DNA from: Enoplolaimus lenunculus
Taxonomy: Eukaryota; Nematoda; Enoplea; Enoplida; Thoracostomopsidae
Reading direction: 5' to 3'
DNA: 64,000 nt
Assembly: GCA_030248215.1 (NCBI GenBank)
Contig: JASANG010004062.1
Coordinates: 62,001 to 126,000, forward strand
Shown: one piece after another, positions 34,801 to 44,982 of the stretch
How positions within the stretch are numbered: position 1 is the stretch's first letter
How the letters are laid out: each line of letters starts with the position of its first letter
Made by a program: the position numbers and the translations under genes
Notes under the pieces: model-generated
What the model saw: only the letters and a program-made list of their open reading frames with translations
Databases searched by the model: none
Told to the model about the DNA's origin: nothing

Positions 34801-37800
34801 TCATGAAATATAAAAAATTGGGCCCATGTTAGTTTAAGGAGCGTCCAGGTTTTCTGGTGGGTCCATAAAAGAGTAGGTTTAGATTGTAGATTACATTTTT
34901 TGCTTAGGCTAATAGGCTTAGGCTTACGAACACAGTTTTGCAAGGCTTAGGCTTAGGCTTAGGAATACTCTTAAAATCTACTGTTACGCCCTATTAACAT
35001 ATTGGCCAAAAAAATGCAACAATATTCACCTAACACCAATTTCAGTGCTGACGCTTTTATCAACTTCCATATAAAAGCAACGCACTCTGTACGCTCGATC
35101 AACTTTTGTGATAAACTGACGATGAAAACTAATCACAGTTGTAAATTCGATTGCAACACCAGACGGATTCGCCTAAAATCATTTCAAATCATTGCAACTG
35201 TGACCCATGTGTACACTGTAAATTCCTCAGTGAGTTTATTTTAACTCAGAATGAGTTCAATCTGTTAGTATGAGTTACACTGCAAAAATGGTGAGTCAAA
35301 TTGACTCTCTCCGAAATAGGCTTTTCTGGACTACACAAATTGAGTCAAAATTTGACTCGACCAGAGTTCACATTCGACTAACTGAGTCGCACAGGGAGTC
35401 AAATTTGACTTTGGCGGAATCGAATTTTTACTCACGTGTGCAGTCTGGAAAAACCTATTTTGGAGAGATTCAATTTGACACACGATTTTTTGCAATTTAG
35501 AACTATCAGAACTTAAAATTTTACATTGATTAAACTCATTGTAAGTTAATTAATCAGCGCACCCAGAATCGATTCGACTCTGAGAATCAAATATCTCCAC
35601 TCAGAGTGAGTTAATGTTTCCTGATATTATAGTTAATAAAGTTGAGTTCGAAACAAAGCATACTTAAGCTTTGAACGTACATTCCAAGTATAACACTACA
35701 TTATCGCTCAAGATTTTGATACAAAGACACATAACCGTTTAATTCAAGAAATAGTTGCAGTACGGGATATATCACGCCCTTTAAGAGCTGAGCATCTAGC
35801 CCTCCTGTACTCTGTGGGCCCGTGAAACGTACAAAATCTATCACCATCTGATGGCTTAGTTCAAAGAATAATGAAGCATGTCAGCATAGGAAAACGTTTT
35901 GATATACAAAATATTAAAGCAGTTTTACTAATATCGGCCCGGGTAAAGATCAGGGGCGCAGGGTTCTTCAGTGGGACTGCAATAGACTAAGCTTATGGTT
36001 TCGACTAATTTTTGCCTAAACATTGGTTTAGTCTTATACTTAGGTATAAGCTCATTTTTACGGTTAGGCTTTAGGATTAGGAATATGGCTGTACTACTGT
36101 TACTGCCCTGATCTATATATAAACATTTGTGCAGTCCAATTTAAGATATCTTTGAAGGATCAGCCCATCTCGGTTTGGGCGGGCGTAGACTTTTAAGATA
36201 TCTGGTTCGGCTAGTTGGTAGTCTGGTGGTTTTCAGGACATGGGAAAATTTGCATATATTCCTGGTATTGAGGTGCATCAAGGTAGCTTGGCAAAAAGGT
36301 GGTGGGCTAGTTATGATAAAGATATACGTGCGCAGTTTTGTTTTGGTACGTTTGGTGTGTGCATAATAAAAGGCTATTAAGTTTTGCTAATTGGTGATGT
36401 TAAAGCGGCGCGCTATTGTAACATTGGCCCCAAATATGTTTAGACGTACCTCCCTTTGTCGTTTCATATTGCATGTACCCATTTTGACTATGAGATGCGC
36501 CATATTTGGAGAATTTGCATCGTTCGGTACAGCCTGTCGTCGGTATCGGCCGTCATGATTGCCGCCGCCAACGAATGCTTGTTGGATTTGCCGTTTTTGA
36601 CGCCCGTTATAGGAATTCTGTAAAGTTTTAACCAAAACTACACCGACTAATTTTGTCACCTTTGTAATGCACAATTGTACTGTTTCTATCTATACAACTG
36701 GTGCATCCGCCAAAAAGTATAACTGAAGGAGCACAGTCAAAAGCTAGGCGGACAAGCAATCATAAAAAGTTTAAGCAGCCTAAGCCAAAACCTAAGCCAA
36801 AGCCAAAGCCTAAGCCTAAACTAAAACGTAAGCGTAAGCTTAAGCCTAAACAAAAGCCTATGCCTATTAAACCTTATCCTAAGCCTAAGCCAAAGCATAA
36901 GCCTAAACCGAAGTCTAAGTCTAAGCCCTGACTATAAAAACATCTACCATAATACCTGATTAAAATGGCGATTGTATCCGGCATGTGTACGAGTCGTTCG
37001 GCCTCCGAAAGTTTCCGGTCGAATCCCTGGTTTATGAGGGGTGGTTCCGGCGCGACAAACTGGGCATGGGGGGCACGTTGCTTGACCACGAGTGAACTGC
37101 GCCCTAGGGGTTGAGTCAAGATTTGACCCATGGGTAACGCCGCGTCCGCTGACCCCGAATGCAAAACATTCAGATTGCTCAGACTCGCCTTTGACAAATA
37201 TTTTACCCGTAAACGGACGTTGAGTTGCGATCCAAACCGATATTACGTCGGCGCCGCAGGTAATCGTTGGTTGACCTGTACCGAATAGAAACAATTTAGC
37301 TTTTTAGTTTTGTTGGTATTAAGTTTTTTTGAAATGTGTGAAATATATTTTAAATTATTTTGAATAAAAAATTTTGCAATTAATTTAATTAATTATTTTC
37401 GAAGAATCTACGACAATTCGTCGTCCGAAAGCCAATCAATAATTCTAAGCATAATCCTAAGCGTAGTCCTAAGCCAAAGTCCAAACAAAATGATGGTTGA
37501 CGAATAGTCGAGTCGATGTAATTTCAGATCACGAGTTGTCGGTCGACGAGTTGTTGAGTGACGAATTGTCGTGATACCGTTTGTGAGATTAATCTGAGAT
37601 ACTTTATTTTCCCACACTGAACGAATGAATTAATAAAACACGGCTGGATTGATGAAATAGACTAACGCCGAGGCTTAAGTCTATTGTACATTTCCCCAAT
37701 AACAAAACAGAAGACTAGAATTTTGTTTACATCGTCGGATTGAGATGTGGGCTGAAAAGACTCGAGTAGCGTTTTTTCCGACGCCGAAACAACCAAAAAT

Positions 37801-37961
37801 AATGTAATTTCAAAGGATTTTAATATATCGGAGTTAACAAAGATTTGAAAAAATGCTTTTTACCGACAACTCCATTATTAATGGCAACGGCTGATATTTG
37901 ACGAATCAAATCCAATGTTGCAAATATCACAAATACGACAGCTGTTGCGTGCCGAGTATCC
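28711..37961 (-). CDS. Cuticlin-like ZP-domain transmembrane protein (first coding exon not found)
   Basis: This is a predicted type I membrane protein with an extracellular zona pellucida domain, a polymerising module used in cuticle and apical matrix. Nine exons fit in phase: 37961-37864, 37275-36956, 36617-36450, 35172-35030, 34620-34469, 33539-33461, 32322-32160, 30373-30157 and 29099-28711. They give 575 residues from the first full codon. Residues 5-25 are hydrophobic, probably the signal peptide. ZP-N has C39, a RPFTGKIFVKG motif (52-62), C69 and CNMKRQRE (188-195). TTVISFHRQF (206-215) and DRAYRVRCFY (220-229) follow. ZP-C has CEYSVRRDSP (259-268), VHSC (300-303), ESHVFKFAD (342-350) and C358, C363, C370, C378. 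A furin-type RRKR lies at 387-390, ten glutamines at 521-530, a membrane segment at about 542-571 and a short LLKKKT tail. All donors are GT and all acceptors AG. Odd feature: a basic insert of about 115 residues between C69 and C188. Known family members have about 30-40 residues there. The initiator Met must lie in an upstream exon. Confidence 0.88.
28849..28878. repeat. TTG microsatellite coding for polyglutamine
   Basis: Ten TTG units, read on the minus strand as CAA, give ten glutamines in the last exon of the ZP gene. Confidence 0.9.
29169..29364 (+). repeat. TTAGGC-core MITE in the last intron of the ZP gene
   Basis: Left end GGCCAATGTATACAATACAG, right end CCCGTGATCTTTACATGGACC. It mixes features of the two GTAAAG/TATAGAAC end classes. 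The flanks agagggcc and agagtacc agree at six of eight positions. Confidence 0.8.
29517..30137 (+). repeat. TTAGGC-core MITE interrupted by a hAT-like element
   Basis: Ends GGCCCATGTTACTTTAAGGG and CCCCTCAAAGTAATATTGGCC. The flanks catttttt (29509-29516) and cattttta (30138-30145) form an 8-bp target duplication with one mismatch. Internal order is a CTTCTGGTGG..TCTATAAAAGAG block, a TTAGGC tract, CACTCATTTTGCAACAC, and a second TTAGGC tract. Without the insert it would be about 190 bp. With its neighbour at 29169 it fills most of the last intron. Confidence 0.88.
29535..29966. mobile_element. hAT-like non-autonomous element nested in a MITE
   Basis: It starts CAGGGTTCCATCGGAATT and ends TTCCGATTGGAACCCTG, inverted CAGGG-type ends. 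The flanks gcgtccag (29527-29534) and gcatccag (29967-29974) form an 8-bp target duplication with one mismatch, as expected for hAT. The interior is rich in GATTCC repeats and has no transposase frame. It is younger than its host element. Confidence 0.9.
30409..30606. mobile_element. hAT-like MITE (CAGGGCCGGAGCAG ends)
   Basis: Its 198 bp start CAGGGCCGGAGCAG and end CTGCTCCGGCCCTG, a perfect 14-bp inverted repeat. The flanks agtgcaag and agtgcaaa differ at one of eight positions. The interior has CTCGCTCGCTTCGCTCGC. It lies in an intron of the ZP gene. Related copies are at 37986-38182 and 54790-54926. Confidence 0.9.
30856..30938 (+). repeat. piggyBac-like MITE, internally deleted copy
   Basis: CCCCTTCTCACATTGAGTTG joins directly to GTTCGAATCCTAGCG and then to the GTGTGAAAGGG end and TTAA. 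Most of the tRNA-like part is missing, but the B-box-like half and both element ends remain. Confidence 0.75.
31154..31375 (-). repeat. TTAGGC-core MITE in ZP gene intron
   Basis: Starts GGCCCATGTAAAGATCAGGG, ends in a diverged TTTTTAGTACATTGGCC. Two TTAGGC tracts are separated by GAATATGCTCATTCTTACGC. Confidence 0.85.
31612..31902 (+). repeat. TTAGGC-core MITE in ZP gene intron
   Basis: The GGGGCGGAACAGTATTATAAGC left block and CCGTTCCGCCCC right block are intact, while both outermost ends are diverged. Three CCTAAG tracts are spaced by ACGAGTTCATTCC-like spacers. It is directly followed by another copy. Confidence 0.8.
31903..32102 (+). repeat. TTAGGC-core MITE (TATAGAACAGGG-end class), left end lost
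   Basis: The copy begins inside the CCTAAG tract and ends GATCCGGCCCTGTTCTATAT. It ends about 57 bp from the exon at 32160 in an intron of the ZP gene. Confidence 0.75.
32960..33150 (+). repeat. Degenerate TTAGGC-core MITE
   Basis: A GTTATTTTTAGAGCC left end, a short TAAGCC tract and an AAAAAAATAGTCGCAAATCGAATCC block are visible. The right end is decayed. A similar AATCGAATCC-type copy lies at 49046-49150. Confidence 0.5.
33293..33425 (-). repeat. G-family short interspersed element, diverged
   Basis: Reverse-oriented copy with GTAGCCAGAGGGGAGC and GGCCGAGCTGGTTGCTACC ends, inside an intron of the ZP gene and ending near the exon at 33461. Confidence 0.55.
33602..33835 (+). repeat. TTAGGC-core MITE with exact 8-bp target duplication
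   Basis: TATAGAAC-end class. The left end is TGCCAATGTATAGAAC and the right end GTTCTATACATGGGCC. Identical caaatttg lies at 33594-33601 and 33836-33843. It sits in a ZP gene intron, about 60 bp upstream (in gene direction) of the exon at 33539. Confidence 0.92.
34012..34063. repeat. CAAA/CCAA microsatellite
   Basis: Tandem CAAA units grade into CCAA and back to CAAA, inside a ZP gene intron. Confidence 0.85.
34240..34440. repeat. J-family repeat
   Basis: It shares ordered blocks with 38750-38965 and 61890-62120: a GTAC/TTTTCAAA block, GAAAATGTGCTGAATTTT, then TCATCAAGTAGTGATAGGTG. The ends are loosely complementary, which suggests an old MITE. Confidence 0.5.
34821..35007 (+). repeat. TTAGGC-core MITE in ZP gene intron
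   Basis: GGCCCATGTTAGTTTAAGGA to GTTACGCCCTATTAACATATTGGCC. It ends 22 bp from the coding exon at 35030, so it occupies nearly the whole start of that intron in gene direction. Confidence 0.8.
35276..35500. repeat. E-family foldback element
   Basis: It begins TA-CACTGCAAAAATGGTGAG and ends in ATTTTTTGCAATTTAG. The two halves (GAGTCAAATTGACTCTC, CCGAAATAGGCTTTTC and their complements) fold back on each other. The TA flank suggests a Tc1/mariner-type target. It lies in a ZP gene intron. Confidence 0.75.
35936..36127 (-). repeat. TTAGGC-core MITE, diverged, in ZP gene intron
   Basis: GGCCCGGGTAAAGATCAGGG left end. The interior has decayed TTAGG words, and the right side retains TACTACTGTTACTGCCCTGATC. 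Confidence 0.65.
36770..36930 (+). repeat. TTAGGC-type tract in ZP gene intron
   Basis: CCTAAG/CCAAAG hexamers run without recognisable element ends. The tract ends 26 bp from the exon border at 36956. Translations give Lys-Pro repeats only. Confidence 0.7.
37411..37573. repeat. D-family MITE in ZP gene intron
   Basis: CGACAATTCGTCGTCC left end and GACGAATTGTCGTG right end are inverted repeats, with TAAGCC-like words in the middle. Confidence 0.7.
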
Positions 37962-37985
37962 CTAAAAACACTGTGTATATATAAA

Positions 37986-38182
37986 CAGCACCGGAACAAC
38001 CAGGGGTGTGGGTTTCCCCAAACATCAAGGTCGGGGCGCCGCCAAAACTTGCGAGCGAAGCGAGCGAGAAGCCAGACGCATTTTAAAAACTTCGGCGGTT
38101 TTTGTTCCAACCGGTTAAGGTAATGGCCTTTAGGGGTGGGCGCCTCAAAATGAGTGGTATGGGGGTGGCTGCTCCGGTCATG
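37986..38182 (-). mobile_element. hAT-like MITE upstream of a ZP gene exon
   Basis: CAGCACCGGAACAAC and CTGCTCCGGTCATG ends match the CAGGGCCGGAGCAG family in reverse. The interior has GCGAGCGAAGCGAGCGAG. The flanks tatataaa and tatagact match at five of eight positions. It ends 24 bp before the splice acceptor of the exon at 37961. Confidence 0.75.
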
Positions 38183-40440
38183 TATAGACTGTATGTAGTG
38201 GCCATTTTATGTGTATGTTAAATGAGGTTCCATACTCGTACAAGACTGAAATAAAACACAGTTTAAATTAAATTTTTGTGGTCAAACTTTATGCATCATC
38301 CGCAATAAAGAATGTGGCTGTGTGAAGAAAAATGGTACCCATTCCAAACTGTTCATTTCGAAAATTTATACAACTTTAAATAAATCCTAATAGTCGTAGA
38401 CTATACGTAAACTCACGTAGTTTGTAATATCGCGTAGACTTATCTCAAAGTTACGGTTCAGGTCGAGGGTTTCGGTTCCTTTAAGGTTGCGCAATACTTT
38501 TTGGTTATCTTAATGTCGAAAGGTGCCTTCCGGTGCCGCTGGGCATGGATATTTCGATTAATAATACAAAGACCCTCAAGTTCATCTGTGCATAATAATT
38601 TTAGCCAAATGGCAAACAGTAATTAATCGTCAAACAAACGACTAGCGACCGCTACGAATCTAGAGATCCATACAGCGATACGGTAGATAAAAGGCAAAAG
38701 ACACGTATCCTTTCATTAATTCAAACATTACAGGAGCTATCATCGACTAGAAATAGGGACCATATTTTCAAATGTGTATATAGCAACTATCATCAATTAG
38801 TACCATTTTCAAACTCACTACTGCAGCGGTTGAACTCAAAATTGGTACAGGAGTAGAGCAAATCATATGCGAAAAATGTGCTTAATTTTGAGCCATTCAC
38901 TGGTTCAAAAGTTACAAAGCCTATCACCAACTGGTAATAGATAGGTGCTATACAAATTTGAAAGAATACGCGCTTTAGATGCTAATCACTTCTCAGAATA
39001 GATGTACCCGCTTAATAAAGGTAGAAAAACAAACGAAGTTAATATACCATTGATATAAGTATCTGCTTTGTACAATCATCGGCGTACACCAGCGTAAATA
39101 AACTTTAATTCATAATTTATAGTGAGCTTCATAGGTTACAATTTGAAGAGTAAAATAACATAATTCCTAAAACATTGTAAAAATTAGTTACAAAATTAGC
39201 AAAAAAATCTGTTTTAAAACACCAAACCGTTCAGTTAACAGCCGTTTTTTGGCTAATTTTAAGCGATTTTCTGCGTCTGGAAAAAAAGCGTTTATATTTT
39301 TGCAAATTCATAGAAATTAAGCAATGTCTATTAAGGCAAAAACGCTAAACAATCATATGTCTAACAAAGTTAAACTACTCTCTGTGTCAGAGCGGAAACT
39401 TTGCTCGTTAACTAAATTTCATTGTGTTTATTTTTGAATTTAGCAAAAAAAATGAATCTGTCTTATCAAGCGGTTCTATTAACAGCCGTTTTTAGGAAAT
39501 TTTAAGCGATTTTCTGCGTCTTGATAAAGCGTTTATATTTTTCACAAATTCATAGGAAATATTAAAGCAATGACTAAGGTAAAAAACCTAAACAACAGCG
39601 TTCAACAAAGTGAAGCCACATCTGAGCCTAGTGAAAACTTTCGATCGTTAACCCAAGCTGTGCTTAAAATATTTTCGAGTTTAATTGAAAAACTAGTCAT
39701 ATTGAAATTGAAATAAAAACGAAAATTTAAGCTTTTCATAAAAAAACACAAATGTTTTGTTTGCACAGTCAAGTTTAAGAAAATATTTTCTTTTGTAGTT
39801 AAAATTCACTTCTGTCACCTTTTTGCGCCCAATTTCGCCATTTATAATAAATGACCATAAACAAAGTTCGAGTTCTACACCGTGCGTACCCACCATACAG
39901 TGTCTGGCCGAATGGTGGTCGTCACCATAGACAGATTTTTTTTGATCCGAATAGAAAAAAATTACTATTCACCGTGAGAATCGGTTAACGATTTTTTTGT
40001 TCAAAAATTCAATTCCGCAATATTTAAATTTTGTGAAATTTTATCAAATTAAAAACACTCATAAACGCATATTATTTTTTTATATGGCGTAGAACAGACG
40101 CAAACGGCGTATATTCGATGGGGTGTATACATTTCGTTTTCAGTAATGTCATTTAAAGTGATTTTTAAATTTCATTATGTTCGTAAAAAGTCGCGCTGTT
40201 TCAAATCGAAACAATTTCACTTTTGTAATAAAATTTACAAAAAATAGTAGAAAGTTAAATGGACACCAAAAATGGGCGCACATATTTGCTCAATTGTCCG
40301 TGTAAAAGTTTTCAAGGGTACGGCGGCGTACTGGACGCGTTTGGATTGGGAGCCGGTATCGTATAAACCACTCAAATATTACAGTTCTTAAAGGTAAAAT
40401 TGTCAAAAATTAATGACGGATAAATAATGCTTTATTTTTA
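38183..40440. other. Intergenic or intronic DNA with repeats
   Basis: If the ZP gene's first exon is further upstream, this is its first intron. It contains a J-family repeat (about 38750-38965) and a diverged tandem duplication (39199-39680). No coding exon with a start and signal peptide could be picked out. Confidence 0.45.
39199..39680. repeat. Two diverged tandem units of about 240 bp
   Basis: Both units contain TTTAGCAAAAAAA, AACAGCCGTTTTT, TTTTAAGCGATTTTCTGCGT and AAAGCGTTTATATTTTT in the same order. Confidence 0.75.
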
Positions 40441-40441
40441 C

Positions 40442-40614
40442 CTGAAATATGTACAGATTTAGGAACCACGCATAAGTGGATCCCTTCAGGTTCGGCCGTT
40501 GCAGGAATGGGCTCCGTTTTACCAGCGCAACTGAGTTCGTTATGTGTAGGAAAGAATGTACCCGGCATGCGTTGCATTTTGCCCACCCCTCTCTTATTTT
40601 GAGGGGGGCACAAC
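40442..40614 (-). CDS. Candidate internal exon, family unknown
   Basis: An open minus-strand stretch lies between an acceptor-like ttcgcacag and a donor AG|gtaaaa. It would encode 56 full codons, beginning LCPPQNKRGVGKMQRMPG and ending IHLCVVPKSVHF, with four cysteines. It is clearly less AT-rich than its flanks. It enters in phase 1 and exits with two bases, which is exactly what the first known ZP gene exon (37961) needs, so it may be an upstream exon of that gene. Against this, the putative signal peptide of the ZP protein would then be internal. Other frames are open here too. Confidence 0.3.
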
Positions 40615-41019
40615 CTGTGCGAACCATGGCACTTTATGTATCCGGCATCAACAATGCTCCGCTTATTGTTTAAATTAGAATTATTGAATGTGACAGCGAC
40701 CCCCCCTGCTAATTATGGAAGGTTTTGCTAAAAACGCAACGCCCTGTGGCACATTTTGTGCCATTCAGAACCTCACGACACACTCTTGTATCATGCATTA
40801 CTCTTGTTACTGACCAATAATCAGTCCAAGATATATATGGAGCAACTGAAAGATTTCATAACAAACTAAATACTTTTTAGCAGACAGCTAAAACTGAATT
40901 TCAACAAATTTGTTGTGTCGGATTTCTCGAACAGCTGTGCAATTTTTATTTCCATATTTACAAGTTTTCTGAAATCTGACACTAAATATAGCACGTGATA
41001 GGCTATACAATCATTCTAA

Positions 41020-41175
41020 CCCTTCACCACAAACCTAGAGCCCCCTCGGGCTCGAGCGTCAAGCTCCTATAGCTGAGTGGTGATGGTATACGCCTCCCAC
41101 TCCAGTCACTGGAGTTCGAATCCTAGCATAAAAGTAGGTCTCAGGGGATATAACAAATATTCATGTGAGAAAGGG
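41020..41175 (+). repeat. piggyBac-like MITE with tRNA-like sequence, copy 3
   Basis: It starts CCCTTCACCAC after CTAA and ends ATGTGAGAAAGGG before TTAA. The plus strand shows TATAGCTGAGTGGTGATGG, CTCCCAC and GTTCGAATCC in order. It lacks about 110 bp present between the left end and the tRNA-like part in the copies at 6686 and 6982. Confidence 0.75.
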
Positions 41176-41337
41176 TTAAGTGTTAGTAGCATCAGATAAA
41201 AAAACTAATCAACCAGACCGAACGAAAATCATGGATATTAATTCATAACATTCTTATATTTTACCGCTGAGGAAGCAAACTAATTCGTTTTCCTTTCATG
41301 GCACAGTTGTGACAATTGAAATACTGATCACATTCGA

Positions 41338-41551
41338 GGCCCATATAAAGATCAGAAGCGGGACGTTTTTGTGTGGAACTGGAATAGAGTAAACTTAAGC
41401 TTAAGACTAATTCTTTCGCTTTGCTTAGACTGAGGCTTAGGCTTAGACTTAGGAATATACTCATTCTTACGCTTAGGTTTAGGCTTCGGCTTACGCTTAG
41501 GCTTAGGAATAAATTTATAATACTGTTCCGCCCCTATTCTTCACATTGGTC
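41338..41551 (-). repeat. TTAGGC-core MITE (GTAAAG-end class)
   Basis: GGCCCATATAAAGATCAGAAG to CCTATTCTTCACATTGGTC. The flanks acattcga and atattcgc match at six of eight positions. Confidence 0.85.
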
Positions 41552-41573
41552 ATATTCGCTGTTACCATCTGCT

Positions 41574-42468
41574 CAGGGTGCAACCGGATATCCGGCTCCG
41601 GCAAAAAAATCGGCACCCGGCTCCAGTATTTTTTCTTGCCGGATATTTGTTTAAAAATTTGAAAAAATGAAACTAATTGCCTTAGATTGACTTACTTCAA
41701 TTTTTGAATATCACGCTATAGTTCTGAGCGCGTTTGTCCCGGAAATGAATCCCGCTTGCTTTTGGTATTTTTAGGGGCATCTGTGCCTCTGTCATCCCAC
41801 ATTCTATTCATTTATAAGCACGCGAAGATTGCACTGTCCCGGTGAATATCATATGATGTTCGTTGTAATTTTGGAATATCATATGATATTCTCATAAATG
41901 TCCACTAGTATCATGTGCCATACCGTTTCTTGTACACAAAGAACACCTGAGAGTGGTGATTTGTAGGTTAGTGTCATATGGCATCTGAGTAATATCTGTG
42001 GACCCGATATGATAGCCCAAATTTTAATGTTGACGTCAAACCAACAAGGGACAAACCGTGTCCCGCCTGCCCCGGTTGTAACTTGAATCCCGCATAAGCG
42101 TGGCGTAAGCTTAAGCAAACGTGGCCTGTGCGTGCGTAAAAGGTTTGTCGTTATTGTGAAAAACCATTTTAAAGTTTTGAATAAGGTACATATATTAGTT
42201 ATTTATGGAAATATATAATTAAAAAATGTATGTGTTTGTGGTAATTTTTGAGCGATAGGCTATTAATTTACAAAAAAAAACATAATTAGTGCGCTCAACC
42301 AGTAATTCAAACAGTATATGATTTAAGAAACCAGAATACAAACTATAAACTTATAAAGGAATATAAGATTAAATAAACAATCGAATTAACTATCCGGCTC
42401 CGGCTCCGGCAGGATATTAGATTATCCGGCTCCGGCTCCGACAGTTTTTGGTATCCGGTCGCACCCTG
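41574..42468. mobile_element. hAT-like element (CAGGGTGCAACCGG ends), 895 bp
   Basis: It starts CAGGGTGCAACCGGATATCC and ends GGTATCCGGTCGCACCCTG. CCGGCTCCGGCTCCGG words lie inside both ends. The flanks catctgct and catctcat match at six of eight. The interior has no transposase frame, so it is non-autonomous. It begins 22 bp after a TTAGGC-core MITE. Confidence 0.82.
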
Positions 42469-43562
42469 CATCTCATAGAACAGTTCCAGTAGGCTGTAAG
42501 ACAACTTTCTAATTTTAGATGAGGTATACTGAAATTTTTGCGTAATAAAATTAAAAAGTAATAAAATCATTTTTGCTAAATTTGTAAAATTTTAAATTTA
42601 AACCAAATTGCTCAAATTTAATTAAAATGGCTAGGAACAATGTATCAAATTGAAGAACTGCTCACTAACCCGAATATTGGAATAAAATTTTCAAAAAAAA
42701 ACGTATACTCAGCAATGTTTTATCTGTAACATAACTTTGATTTATTTATTATTATTATTATTATTGTTATTATATAATATAAATTGATGTGTTAGCATAT
42801 ATCAGGGGCGTACCGAGACCAACGACCTAAAAAGTCACGTTCCTTTAATTCAGATTGATTTCAGTATTTTATAAACGCTAAACTATTTGGTCACTGTTAA
42901 CGATTTACCAATTTTATCTTAAGAACCCCCAGCAGTTGCTTTTTTCTGTGCCCCGGCTGCCCCCAATTCAACCCGTAGGCTGCTCTACAAACACGTAACG
43001 GAGTCAATTCTCCGTTACGTGTTATCATGAATATCAGTGTGGTTAACGTGTTATTAGAGTGTTCTATGCAAAAATAATTTTTTTCCTGCGGCGTTAATTT
43101 TGAGGGCATTTTCTTGTGTGTTCGAATTTTAAAATTTAATTTAAATTCTTCCTGTCTCCGTACACTCGCCGCACCGTTAAATATAAAACTTTCGTTTGGG
43201 CGTATCGCAGAAAGATGTGTTTTTTGATGGGGGTTGTGCCAAATTTGTCAGTTTCGTATTTGAAAAATATATTCCAATTTACAACAATAGCATAAGATCG
43301 CTCGTGTGTTATTTGCCTAGGCAAAAAATGAAATAGTGGTTAAAATTAATCACGCCATAAACAAACATTAGATTCTGACCAGTAATTTTTCGTAATGGCC
43401 TTTATATAACCACCTCTATAAAAGCTTAAACTAACTTGATTTAAACGTAAGCTAATCCAGCAGCTTTAAAGTAACTTTCTAGATTAAGGGTATGCTAATA
43501 AATAATATAGTTAAACACTATCGTGTATATAAGTCAGACTCAACTGGAACTGGTAAAAGAAT
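42469..43562. other. AT-rich intergenic DNA
   Basis: Holds an ATT microsatellite (about 42738-42766) and a perfect hairpin at 42991-43022 with 13-bp arms and a 6-nt loop. No supported gene. Confidence 0.45.
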
Positions 43563-43723
43563 GGTCTAATGTATAGAACAGGGCCGTAACGGTAGCATAA
43601 GCATCTTTCTACAGTCTACGCCTAAGCCTGAAGCCTAAACAAAAAATTAGCCTAAAGCTGAGGTTTACTTTTATTGCAGTGCCGCAGAAAAAAACTATCC
43701 GCCCCTGATCATTTACTTGGGAC
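43563..43723 (+). repeat. TTAGGC-core MITE, compact copy
   Basis: GGTCTAATGTATAGAACAGG left end and CCGCCCCTGATCATTTACTT right end. Only a few CCTAAG units remain. Confidence 0.7.
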
Positions 43724-44768
43724 AAAGATTGCTATTTTTTGTTTTCTTCACAAAAACGGTATATATAATTACCAAATCGACAAGACATTTGGCATAACGT
43801 ATGGTGTATACTTTATTCTTTAAAAATATTTAAAAATATAAAATGCAGCCAGTTTTTTATATAGAAATTTAACCAAATGTTCAATATTCGCAAACTACAA
43901 TGAAACAAAACGACAAAATTCAATATTATTAATAAAACTTATCACTATCGTGTAATATCCGCTTTTGTGTTCTTAATCAAATTTTTATGAATAAATGAAA
44001 GCGTCAATTCGCTGCTACGTGTACTTCCTTTTATACTATCGCATAAGAGAGACGACAATATCATCATTGCGTCGCAAAAACCACTCGCGGGGGTAAAAGT
44101 TTATTCAACCTTTTTCTCGCTTTTTCTATATTTTCTGTTTAAAATTCGCTTTCGCAATGATTTCGCAACAACTTTGAAACCGCATAGAGCAACACAAAGT
44201 ACAATGAGGCTGTGTGAATTATCCTGCGGATATTAGCAGTTTCTACAAAGTTGAGGCGTCCCAAGAAGGGGGGTAGACGGGCGAACACCCTCCGCCCCTC
44301 CACTGGACTTTATTATGTTCTGTCAGGGACCAGGACGAATAGCTGAAACATGGTCAATAATTTTATGATATTGGAACCAATATTTTGGTTGCTTTTTTGA
44401 TGCAGACCCCCTTACTGATCCGAGCTATTTTTCAGTTGAGCTCAGTGAACTGCGGCCTGATATTACAGATTAGTATTTAATATAGAAACTTGTGAAATAT
44501 TGAAATTTTTTGACAAATTTCACAAATTTATTAAATTCAAAAAAGTTTGGACGTTCGCTATCAATGCAAGAAAAAAGCGTATATTTAAAGAATACCGATA
44601 CCTCAGAAAACAATTTTTTTGTTTGGGAGACAAAGGACACAGGAGTAATTTTTAAGATAGTATATAAATTTAATTAATGGCGGGGTTGAGAATTTTAAAT
44701 TAATAAATTAATCAGTTTCAAAATTGGCATCACTCAGTTTTTTCAACTTCCAAGGTGTCTACATACAC
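43724..44768. other. AT-rich intergenic DNA
   Basis: I see no gene, RNA or recognisable repeat of size. Confidence 0.4.
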
Positions 44769-44982
44769 GGCCAATGTAACGAACAGGGGCGTAACAGTAA
44801 TATAAGCATATTCCTAAGCCTAAGCCTAAACCTAAGCCGAAGCCTAAGCGTAACAATGAGTTTATTCCTAAGCCTAAGCATAAGCCTAAGCCTAAGCAAA
44901 GCAAAAAAATTAGTCTAAAAATTAAGCTTACTCTTTTCTAGTCTCACATAAAAACGTTCCGCTCCTGATCTTTATATTGGCC
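44769..44982 (+). repeat. TTAGGC-core MITE (GTAAAG-end class)
   Basis: GGCCAATGTAACGAACAGGG to CTCCTGATCTTTATATTGGCC. Two CCTAAG tracts are separated by GTAACAATGAGTTTATTCC. The flanks acatacac and acacactc match at six of eight. Confidence 0.85.
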
